This document shows, piece by piece, positions 1-9,359 of a DNA stretch of 64,000 bases. This DNA comes from Bacilliculturomica massiliensis. GTDB taxonomy: Bacteria > Bacillota > Clostridia > Peptostreptococcales > Anaerovoracaceae. The notes beneath the pieces were generated by a model. The model was given only the letters and a program-made list of their open reading frames with translations, ran no database searches and was not told where the DNA came from. The DNA lies in contig NZ_LR027603.1 of the NCBI RefSeq assembly GCF_900605495.1, forward strand, positions 1,241,997 through 1,305,996. The letters are read 5' to 3'. Made by a program: the position numbers and the translations under genes. Numbering within the stretch: position 1 is the first letter of the stretch; every line of letters begins with the position of its first letter.

Positions 1-481
1 TCCACCTCCTCCCTTCTTCAATGATGTGAAGGATAAAAAAGTAAGCGGATGCAAGGGAGCTCACAAAGATCACTCCGTGAATATACCACAGGGGAAACTG
101 CAGAGCCGCCGATGTGGTCTTACGGACAAAGCTGACCTCCATATATCGAAAGGCAAGGTATGTAAAAAGCACATAGCCCGCGGCGGTGAGGATAAATACC
201 AACAGGCGGACCAGCTGTTTTATCCGGGCGCTTTTCACGAACTCCTGTACCAGATCCACCTTCACGTGCTTGTCGTACTTGGAGGCGATGGAACTGCCAA
301 GCCAGGCGGTGACCATCATCAGGTAGACCGGAAGCTCTTCCAGCCCTCCCAGATTCTTGTGAAGTACATAACGGCCGATCACCATCATAAAACAGATCGC
401 GGTCAGGGCGAAGACGCTGGCCATGGACATCCAATGGATCACCCTCTCATAGCAGTCGCCGATTTTCTTGAACACTTGCAT
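1..481 (-). CDS. dctQ: TRAP transporter small membrane subunit (DctQ family), cut by window edge
   Basis: The frame runs from the ATG at 481 to base 1 without a stop (160 codons), so only the last few residues should be missing for a family of about 160-170 residues. It encodes four hydrophobic segments near residues 18-38, 48-66, 88-110 and 130-152, with the EELPVYLMMVTAWLG stretch typical of DctQ. DctQ pairs with the large permease DctM to carry organic acids into the cell on an ion gradient, using ligand delivered by DctP. DctM is expected just beyond the left edge. The gene follows dctP by 23 bases in the same direction and has a GGAG site upstream. The substrate cannot be told from this subunit. 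Confidence 0.85.
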   Translation of the reverse strand, partial: MQVFKKIGDCYERVIHWMSMASVFALTAICFMMVIGRYVLHKNLGGLEELPVYLMMVTAWLGSSIASKYDKHVKVDLVQEFVKSARIKQLVRLLVFILTAAGYVLFTYLAFRYMEVSFVRKTTSAALQFPLWYIHGVIFVSSLASAYFFILHIIEEGRRW

Positions 482-504
482 GATGGCTCCATCTCCTTTC
501 CAGG

Positions 505-1551
505 TCAATTGCGCTTTTCGTTGGACTCATCCACGATCTTCATGGCCTTGTCAAAGGTTTCCCCTCCCACGATCTCGCGGATCTTCGGGGCCACGGAATG
601 GGCGTAGTCGATCCATGTCTGCATTTCTTCCTCAGTGGGTATGTAGACTTCCACATTCCGTTCTTCCAGCATCCGGTGAGCTTCTTCTCTATATTTTTCT
701 TCCATCTCATTCTCATATTGTCCGGCTTCCCAGGAGCACTCCACCACGATCTCCTTCAAGTCGTCGGGAAGAGCGTTGAAGGCGTCCGCGTTGATGATGG
801 TAAAAGAACCCACCCACTGCCACTGGATCTCGCTGAAATACTTCACCACCTCGTCGTTTTTGCTGGAAATGACAATATTGCTGGCCATCTCGGCGCCGTC
901 CACCACCCCGGTCTGAAGGGCCGTGTACAGGTCGTTCCACGGAAGAGGCTGAGCATTGCACAGGGGCGTCCAGAACGCGTTGACCGTGGGATCCTCATAG
1001 ATGCGGATCGTCAGATCCTTTACGTCATCCACTGTTTTGACGGGATGCTTGGTATTGACCAGGCCCCGGAAGGTTCCGTGACCCATCCCCACCAGCTCGC
1101 AGTTATGATCTTTCAGAATCTCTTTCATCATCAGGAAGAGCCCGCCGTCAGGGCTGCACATCAGCTCTTCGACCTGATCGTAATCACTGAACAGATAAGG
1201 CATGGCTTTGAAGCCAAAGCGCGAATCGATGCCGGACAGAGGATTGCCCCGGTAGACCTCCAGATTTCCATCCCTGCAATCGTTCATCATCTGAACGTCG
1301 CCTCCTAAAATCGAATTGTAGTAAGGGGTAATGACCAGACGGCCGTCGCTCCTCTCATTGACCAATTCCACAAATTTGGTCATGAATTCACTGTAAGAAC
1401 TCAGCAGGGACATGGCCGGATCCGCCCCCGCGCTGCCCATTTTCCACTCGATCACAGCCTCCTTATCCCCGGCCGAGCCGCCCTGATCCCCACAGGCAGC
1501 CATACAGAAACACATTGCTAAAACTAGTAAGATCGCCAACAGTCTTTTCAT
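505..1551 (-). CDS. dctP: TRAP transporter substrate-binding lipoprotein (DctP family)
   Basis: 348 residues. The N-terminus is a lipoprotein signal with lipobox MAAC (Cys20), so the protein should be anchored outside the membrane. The body has the DctP fold signatures: GGDVQMMNDCRDG near residue 85, DLTIRIYEDPTVNAFW, and the PWNDLYTALQTGVVDGAE helix that carries the family's ligand-binding region. An AGGAGG site lies 6 bases before the ATG. It is the first gene of a dctP-dctQ(-dctM) operon with a strong promoter at 1606-1635, divergent from an IclR regulator that probably controls it. Likely ligands are carboxylates or sugar acids; the exact one is not visible. Confidence 0.92.
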   Translation of the reverse strand: MKRLLAILLVLAMCFCMAACGDQGGSAGDKEAVIEWKMGSAGADPAMSLLSSYSEFMTKFVELVNERSDGRLVITPYYNSILGGDVQMMNDCRDGNLEVYRGNPLSGIDSRFGFKAMPYLFSDYDQVEELMCSPDGGLFLMMKEILKDHNCELVGMGHGTFRGLVNTKHPVKTVDDVKDLTIRIYEDPTVNAFWTPLCNAQPLPWNDLYTALQTGVVDGAEMASNIVISSKNDEVVKYFSEIQWQWVGSFTIINADAFNALPDDLKEIVVECSWEAGQYENEMEEKYREEAHRMLEERNVEVYIPTEEEMQTWIDYAHSVAPKIREIVGGETFDKAMKIVDESNEKRN

Positions 1552-1605
1552 AATTTACCTCCTGATTTCGATACACAGCTCATCACCAGAGTTATAATTT
1601 TGATT

Positions 1606-1635
1606 ATTATAACAATTTAGAAAACTGCATGTCAA
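1606..1635 (-). promoter_or_regulatory. Vegetative-type promoter of the dctPQ operon
   Basis: On the minus strand, TTGACA (1635-1630) and TATAAT (1611-1606) are separated by 18 bases, both perfect to consensus. An 11-base direct repeat TTTTGATTATT occurs at 1598-1608, over the -10 element, and at 1649-1659, upstream of the -35, 51 bases apart. It is a candidate operator for the divergent IclR-type protein. Confidence 0.7.
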
Positions 1636-1726
1636 TATGATTTTATGTTTTTGATTATTTAGTTTTATATATCGTTATTTAATTTTATTTTTTAAAATCT
1701 AATTTTCAAACATATGTTTTTTTAGA

Positions 1727-1756
1727 TTGACAATGCCCCATTCCTTACTGTAATAT
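1727..1756 (+). promoter_or_regulatory. Vegetative-type promoter of the iclR-family gene
   Basis: TTGACA (1727-1732) and TAATAT (1751-1756) are separated by 18 bases and point to the gene starting at 1812, giving a leader of about 50 bases. The whole 1552-1811 intergenic stretch is very AT-rich compared with the genes beside it. Confidence 0.65.
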
Positions 1757-1811
1757 GAGACTATAAGCAGAATATTGGAATTTTATATAAGAATCAAACA
1801 GGAAGTAACTT

Positions 1812-2618
1812 ATGAAAACAAAAAAAACTGCTGTGAACGCCAACGAGAAGGCTTCCAGCCAATCATCAGATAAGCTGCTGCAGATATTGGAGGCTATCGC
1901 TCACTACCGCATGCCCGTCCGGCTGCAGGATCTGGCCGAACTGGTAGGGATGACTCAGCCCACGGTACTGCGCTACCTGAACGCTCTGCAAAACGCGAAT
2001 TACGTGTATCAGGAGGAGGCCACTTCCCGTTACGCCCTGACCTGGAAAGTCTGCCGGCTCAGCGAAAACCTGAATTCATATCTGAGTCTCCGCAATATCA
2101 CCTCCCCTTTTATCAGCCAGCTGGCCGGCGACCTGGACCTGGGCGTCTGCCTGACTATGGATCAGGATTATGAATGCGTCTACCTGGACTGCATCGATAA
2201 TTCCGCCGGCAGGAGCAATACCCTTCAGCGCATCGGAAGGCGTTCGCCTCTTCACGCTACAGCTTCGGGAAAAATTATGCTCTCCAGCTATTCCGAATCC
2301 CAGATCGACGCCTATATTTCCATCATTGGATTGAAGAAAATGACGGACCATACCATTGGCACAAAGGAAGAACTTCTACACCATCTCGATCAGGTCCGCG
2401 AAAAAGGCTTTGCTATGGATGAGGAAGAATGTGAATTGGGACTGCGCTGCATCGCCTTCCCCCTCATCGATTTTTCCGGAAGAATCATAGCGGCCATGAG
2501 CGTGTTCGGAAAGACTTCCAGCCTGACTCAGGAGCGCATCGACGAAGACATCTACAGCAGAATGAAGTCTGTCACCGGGATCATCTCCTCCCGCCTGGGT
2601 TATTCCGAAAAAAAATAG
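1812..2618 (+). CDS. IclR-family transcriptional regulator
   Basis: 268 residues. The N-terminal winged helix-turn-helix spans about 18-80, with LQDLAELVGMTQPTVLRYL as the helix-turn-helix. The C-terminal IclR effector domain spans about 90-260, with the characteristic RRSPLHATASGKIML and the ECELGLRCIAFPL stretch with its conserved Cys. IclR proteins are dimers that bind promoter DNA and respond to a small carboxylate or aromatic ligand. Divergent placement from the dctPQ TRAP operon, with back-to-back consensus promoters, suggests it controls that operon and perhaps itself. A GGAAG site precedes the ATG. The direction of control (activator or repressor) cannot be told. Confidence 0.9.
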   Translation: MKTKKTAVNANEKASSQSSDKLLQILEAIAHYRMPVRLQDLAELVGMTQPTVLRYLNALQNANYVYQEEATSRYALTWKVCRLSENLNSYLSLRNITSPFISQLAGDLDLGVCLTMDQDYECVYLDCIDNSAGRSNTLQRIGRRSPLHATASGKIMLSSYSESQIDAYISIIGLKKMTDHTIGTKEELLHHLDQVREKGFAMDEEECELGLRCIAFPLIDFSGRIIAAMSVFGKTSSLTQERIDEDIYSRMKSVTGIISSRLGYSEKK

Positions 2619-2666
2619 AACGTGCCCCATTACAAAATGGATAAACTCAAAACGTTAGACTTATAT

Positions 2667-2702
2667 TGCGCAGCAGATTTGCAAATCTGCTGCGCATTTT
2701 TT
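2667..2702 (+). terminator. Rho-independent terminator of the iclR-family gene
   Basis: A perfect palindrome with 15-bp arms (2667-2696) is followed by six T residues (2697-2702). The T-tract is also the first part of repeat copy A. Confidence 0.85.
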
Positions 2703-2812
2703 ATAGCATAGGAAATATTGTCCACTGATATATTGTCCACTGATATTTCCGTATGTTTCAAAAAAGTCCACTTTGTCAAAGTGAGCCCGCAGGGCGAATA
2801 TGTTTCTTTGTG
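2697..2812 (+). repeat. Dispersed post-terminator repeat, copy A
   Basis: One of three related elements in this window (others at 47101-47198 and 56526-56621). Read in the direction of the preceding gene, it starts TTTTTTATA and continues with an inverted pair GGAAATAT/ATATTTCC, then GTATGTTTC-AAAAAAGTC. Next comes a CTTTG/CAAAG hairpin, GCCCGCAGGGC, and finally GAATATGTTTC. In this copy the segment between the GGAAATAT arms holds a 15-base tandem duplication (unit ATTGTCCACTGATAT) that the other two copies lack. No gene is seen between 2619 and 2982. Confidence 0.75.
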
Positions 2813-2828
2813 GGATCGGTTCTCAAAT

Positions 2829-2865
2829 AAAAAAGAGCGGTCGCACAAAGCGATCCGCCCTTTTT
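2829..2865 (-). terminator. Probable terminator for the collagen-like gene (can act both ways)
   Basis: A GC-rich stem, GGGCGGATCGC against GCGACCGCTC with one bulge, is flanked by A and T runs on either side (2829-2834 and 2861-2865). It lies 118 bases past the end of the collagen-like gene. The intervening 2866-2982 shows no other feature. Confidence 0.6.
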
Positions 2866-2982
2866 CAGACCTCATCAAATCAGCATGGACTCCAGCGCCG
2901 CCGCTCCGCAGCTTATACGGATGCGATAGATCCTCAGACCTTTAAAACTGTTGGACCGGCGGCAATTATTAAATGAAGCTGC

Positions 2983-4601
<1,619 letters not shown>

Positions 4602-4620
4602 CAAAAAGGGTTTCATCCTT

Positions 4621-5700
4621 CTACCTATTCTTTTTAATTTTATCGAAATATGCTTTGTTGTACAGATACGCCGGTGAAGTCGGTTTGAATGTTCCTGCCA
4701 GTTCATTGTATTTTTCTGCGTCTTCATGCCGGCCCAGTTTATCGCAGCAGACGCATAATTGCAGCGCGGGCGTGTAGCCGTAGCAGTCGGTAATGATAAA
4801 CCCGCCGCTGGCAAAGTTCATCCGGCAGGCCAGAGCCGTCTCAAACCAGAATACCGCCGTTTCATATTGTCCGTTCCCCATGAAATGATTGCCGATCTCA
4901 CAGCAGACTTCCGCTCTGGGAACGTCGAATTCCAGGCTTTTCAGCAGCGCCCCCAGGGCTGCGGGGACAGCGCCGGTCTCACGATAACACTTTGCGGTCA
5001 TGATACAGGCTTCGATCTTGTTCTCCAGCCATCCTTCATCCATGGTCAAAAATCGCTGAAAGACCTCAAGCGCTTCCTCGTACAGCCCGTGATAATACAG
5101 TTCGCGGGCATAATAATAGTGCTCCCGCGCGTTCAATTTCTTTCCCTCCGAGAGGATTTTTTTATAGATATTCAGATTTCGGTCAGGATCGCCGGCGTGG
5201 ATTTTTCTGTGTGAGACCGCGGCGTCTGAATATATGATATTGCCGCTGGGTGTGATCGCCTCGTGCACGGCGCCCGTCCACAGGTACTCCCTGTTATTGC
5301 GGATCAATCTCTCCCTATAATACCAGAAGGAAGGCTTCCCCGCCTCGTCAAAAGCCGTGTTGTACCGCATCATTACGATATCCGTGTCAGACGTGAGAGT
5401 GTGTTTCAGAGCCAGAAGTTCCAGTCTGTCTTTCTCCTCCATCACATCATCGGCGTCCAGCCACATACAGTAGTCCTTGGTGGCTTTTGAAAATGCAAAA
5501 TTTCTGGCCGCGGCAAAATCGTCGATCCATTGAAATGAATACAATTTATCGGTAAAAGTCAACGCGATCTCTCGTGTTCTGTCCGTTGATCCGGTGTCTG
5601 CGATTACGATCTCATCCACTAGATCTCTGACAGATGACAGGCAGCGTTCTAAAACGTCTTCCTCATTTTTTACGATCATGCAAAGACTTATTGTGATCAT
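4621..5700 (-). CDS. Family 2 glycosyltransferase with C-terminal TPR-like region
   Basis: 359 residues. The N-terminal GT-A domain (about 1-200) has ISLCMIVKNEE at the start, IADTGSTDRT for nucleotide-sugar binding, and LDADD at 81-85 as the metal-binding DxD-type motif. The C-terminal part (about 190-350) is helical with TPR-like repeats (REHYYYARELYYHGLYEEAL). Proteins of this design transfer sugars to peptides or surface proteins. It lies 78 bases upstream of the collagen-like gene in the same direction, so the likely acceptor is the Thr-rich GPT tract. That acceptor is inference from context; the sugar donor is unknown. The ATG at 5700 has GAGG upstream. Confidence 0.85.
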   Translation of the reverse strand: MITISLCMIVKNEEDVLERCLSSVRDLVDEIVIADTGSTDRTREIALTFTDKLYSFQWIDDFAAARNFAFSKATKDYCMWLDADDVMEEKDRLELLALKHTLTSDTDIVMMRYNTAFDEAGKPSFWYYRERLIRNNREYLWTGAVHEAITPSGNIIYSDAAVSHRKIHAGDPDRNLNIYKKILSEGKKLNAREHYYYARELYYHGLYEEALEVFQRFLTMDEGWLENKIEACIMTAKCYRETGAVPAALGALLKSLEFDVPRAEVCCEIGNHFMGNGQYETAVFWFETALACRMNFASGGFIITDCYGYTPALQLCVCCDKLGRHEDAEKYNELAGTFKPTSPAYLYNKAYFDKIKKNR

Positions 5701-5750
5701 CAGTTACATCCTCTTTCCTATGCTGTATAGCCCTGAAGGGCTATCATTTA

Positions 5751-5777
5751 CACCATATGAGCGGAAAGACAAAATGT
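5751..5777 (-). promoter_or_regulatory. Possible sigma-K-like promoter of the glycosyltransferase gene
   Basis: On the minus strand, an AC pair (5777-5776) is followed after 16 bases by CATATGGTG (5759-5751). This is one base off the CATANNNTA form, with spacing expected for sigma-K. Finding similar elements before both genes of the pair is mildly supportive; either could be chance. Confidence 0.3.
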
Positions 5778-5844
5778 GCGCTGCGGGGCGGTCCGAGTCC
5801 CGATCTTCGAATAAATCATTATCGTCTCCCGGTATTTTACGCAG

Positions 5845-5886
5845 AAAAAAAGACATGAAAGCCGCACTGCGACGGACATTCATGTC
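5845..5886 (-). terminator. Terminator of the tgt-metA-rlmD transcript
   Basis: On the minus strand, GACATGAA (5886-5879) pairs with TTCATGTC (5859-5852), followed by a seven-T run (5851-5845), just past the rlmD-like stop at 5902. Confidence 0.75.
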
Positions 5887-5901
5887 TGGTTTCGGAGTCC
5901 A

Positions 5902-7059
5902 TTATCCGTCCTTCTGCAGCAGAACGATGGACTCGATATGCTTTGTGTGAGGAAAGTTATCAAATACTTTCAGAATTTTGACCGCGTAGCCTGCAAGCCT
6001 TACCATTTCCAGGTTTTCAGCCAGCGTCTTCGGATTGCAGGAAATGTATACGATCTGATTGACCCCATAGTTTAATATTTTCTGAAGGGCTTTCGGATGA
6101 ATGCCCATACGGGGCGGGTCTACCACGATCACATCTGGTTTTTCCTCCAGATCGCTCAGCGCCTTCAGCACGTCTCCCTCTATGAAACGACAGTTGTCAA
6201 GACCGTTGAGACGGGCGTTTTCTCTGGCAGCCTCCACCGCCTCGGGAACGATCTCCACCCCGATGGCTTCCTTCGCCTGCTGTGCCAGGGCCTGCGTGAT
6301 GGTTCCCGTTCCGCAGTACAGATCGAAGACCGTTTTTCCCTCCACGCCGTCGATCAGTGCGATGGCTTCCGTGTAAAGCTTTTCCACCGCCATGACGTTG
6401 GTCTGAAAAAAGGAGAAGGCGCTGACTTTGAATTTCAGACCCATGATCTCTTCCATATAGTGATCACGTCCGAACAGGATCTCCAGGCGGTCGCAGCCCA
6501 CCGCGTCGGCAAGCCCGTCGTTATACGTATGAAGGACTCCCACAAGGCTGTCTGACAGATCCAGTTCCTGCAGGCGCGCCACATAACCTTCTCCGTCGAA
6601 GGCGGCCTCCGATGACGTCACAATATTGACCAGCAGCTCCCCCGTGTGAACTCCCCGGCGCAGGATCAGGTTTCGCATGAGCCCCCGATGCGCCTTCTTG
6701 TGGTAAAAGTCATATCCTCTGTCTGTACAGAAATCCAGGGTGGCCCGAAGGACTTTGTTAAAGTCTTCCGCAACCAGCTGACACTGATCGACTGTGACGA
6801 TGGACATAAAACGGCCTCTCTTGTGCATGCCCAGGGTCATCTCCCCATCTTTTACCTCGTCGCCGAAGGTATATTCCATTTTATTTCGATAGCCGTACTG
6901 CAGCGGACTGCCCTCCACACCGAGAAACCGCTCCGGCCGCACGCCTTTGTTTTCCAGCAGGCGCACAACTTCCCGGGCCTTCATGGTCATCTGCTCTTCA
7001 TACGGTATCTCCTGATAGATGCAGCCTCCGCACACGTCGTTGTGCTTACAAATTTCCAA
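5902..7059 (-). CDS. rlmD: 23S rRNA uracil-C5 methyltransferase (RlmD/RlmCD family) without TRAM domain
   Basis: 385 residues starting with TTG at 7059; an AGGAGA site lies 8 bases upstream and no ATG fits. The product begins directly with the iron-sulphur motif (Cys4, Cys10, Cys13 in CKHNDVCGGC; a fourth Cys is likely in TVDQCQL). It continues with the SAM-binding region (VFDLYCGTGTI), the VDPPRMG motif, and the catalytic Cys in YISCNPKTLAENL. It should methylate a uridine of 23S rRNA using S-adenosylmethionine. Relatives usually have an N-terminal TRAM domain of about 60-70 residues. Here there is no room for one, since metA ends 43 bases upstream. It is the last gene of tgt-metA-rlmD. Confidence 0.88.
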   Translation of the reverse strand: MEICKHNDVCGGCIYQEIPYEEQMTMKAREVVRLLENKGVRPERFLGVEGSPLQYGYRNKMEYTFGDEVKDGEMTLGMHKRGRFMSIVTVDQCQLVAEDFNKVLRATLDFCTDRGYDFYHKKAHRGLMRNLILRRGVHTGELLVNIVTSSEAAFDGEGYVARLQELDLSDSLVGVLHTYNDGLADAVGCDRLEILFGRDHYMEEIMGLKFKVSAFSFFQTNVMAVEKLYTEAIALIDGVEGKTVFDLYCGTGTITQALAQQAKEAIGVEIVPEAVEAARENARLNGLDNCRFIEGDVLKALSDLEEKPDVIVVDPPRMGIHPKALQKILNYGVNQIVYISCNPKTLAENLEMVRLAGYAVKILKVFDNFPHTKHIESIVLLQKDG

Positions 7060-7101
7060 ATCTCAATCTCCTTCTCAATAACTCTTCTGTCAGCCAAATG
7101 A

Positions 7102-8025
7102 CTATTTCATTTTGTCCAGTTTATTCAGATCGTATGGAGTCTCCTGATATATGTAATTCAGCCAATTGGCGAAGAACAGATTGGCATGACCCGTCCATCT
7201 GATAATGACCTTTTTTCTGGGATCGTCGTCTTTGAAATAGTTGGCCGGCACTTTTGGTTTCAGCCCCTTGGCCACGTCGCGCTGGTATTCCAGCTTCAGT
7301 GTGTCACGCTCGTACTCCGCGTGGCCCTGAATGAAAATTTTTCGCTTGTTTCTCGTGGAGATCAGGTGAGGTCCTGCTTCTTCAGACTCCGCCAGGATCT
7401 TCAGTTCCGGCACTGCCAGGATATCTTCTTTTCTGATCTGCGTGTGTCTCGAATGAGGTGCATAAAAAATTTCGTCAAATCCACGTGTCAGTTCGGATTT
7501 TTTTTCTTTAACGAAATGTGGAAACACCCCGAATAACTTTTCAGGCAGAACGTATTTCTGAATGCCGTAGTGATGATAAAGACCGGCCTGCGCCCCCCAG
7601 CAGATGTGCATGGTGCTGAACACATTGTCGTCCGTGTAATCCATGATCTCCGACAGTTCCTTCCAGTAATCCACCTCTTCATAGGGAAGGAACTCCACAG
7701 GAGCCCCGGTGATGATCATACCGTCAAAACGCTGATTTTTGATTTCTTCATAAGTCTTATAAAAGTTTTCCATATGCGCGCGGTCCACATGGGTGGATTC
7801 GTGGGAGTCCATGGTCAGCAGCTGCATATCCACCTGAAGAGGCGTGTTGGCCAGCATGCGGATCAGCTGCGTCTCGGTGACTTCCTTTGTAGGCATCAGA
7901 TTGACGATAGCGATACGCAGCGGCCGGATATCCTGCTTCTGCGCCCGGGCGTCGGTCATGACGAATACATTCTCATCTCTCAGCGTTTTATATGCGGGCA
8001 AGCCCTTCGGTACCAATATCGGCAT
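7102..8025 (-). CDS. metA: Homoserine O-acetyltransferase (MetA family, acetyl-CoA type)
   Basis: 307 residues, full length. It activates homoserine for methionine synthesis. The nucleophile Cys142 lies in HICWGAQAG, and His235 and Glu237 lie in QGHAEYE, completing the catalytic set. Residue 111 is Glu ([14 protein letters not shown]). In this family Glu at 111 marks use of acetyl-CoA, while the E. coli enzyme has Gly there and uses succinyl-CoA. The name homoserine O-succinyltransferase would therefore probably be wrong. It sits between tgt and rlmD, 58 and 42 bases from each, without an obvious riboswitch or promoter of its own. Confidence 0.93.
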   Translation of the reverse strand: MPILVPKGLPAYKTLRDENVFVMTDARAQKQDIRPLRIAIVNLMPTKEVTETQLIRMLANTPLQVDMQLLTMDSHESTHVDRAHMENFYKTYEEIKNQRFDGMIITGAPVEFLPYEEVDYWKELSEIMDYTDDNVFSTMHICWGAQAGLYHHYGIQKYVLPEKLFGVFPHFVKEKKSELTRGFDEIFYAPHSRHTQIRKEDILAVPELKILAESEEAGPHLISTRNKRKIFIQGHAEYERDTLKLEYQRDVAKGLKPKVPANYFKDDDPRKKVIIRWTGHANLFFANWLNYIYQETPYDLNKLDKMK

Positions 8026-8083
8026 ATTCCTCAGTCCTTTCTTCTGTTGTTTCCTCTGTTATAAGATCGATCCACCCTCGACC

Positions 8084-9250
<1,167 letters not shown>

Positions 9251-9259
9251 TCACGACAC

Positions 9260-9288
9260 AGAATATCAAAATATCGAAGTTCTGTCAA
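9260..9288 (-). promoter_or_regulatory. Promoter of tgt-metA-rlmD
   Basis: On the minus strand, TTGACA (9288-9283) and TATTCT (9265-9260) are 17 bases apart. The leader to the tgt ATG is about 50 bases. Confidence 0.7.
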
Positions 9289-9359
9289 TCCGGAAAGGCG
9301 CTGCTTCCTGAATGGTCCGGATCCAGAAGATCTGCTCCGGAATAGAAAACTGCCCGGAC

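Noticed and set aside
5729-5744. TAGCCCTGAAGGGCTA hairpin upstream of the glycosyltransferase as a terminator.
   Set aside because: Only a 7-bp stem with a two-base loop and no T-run; it lies within the leader and may be chance.
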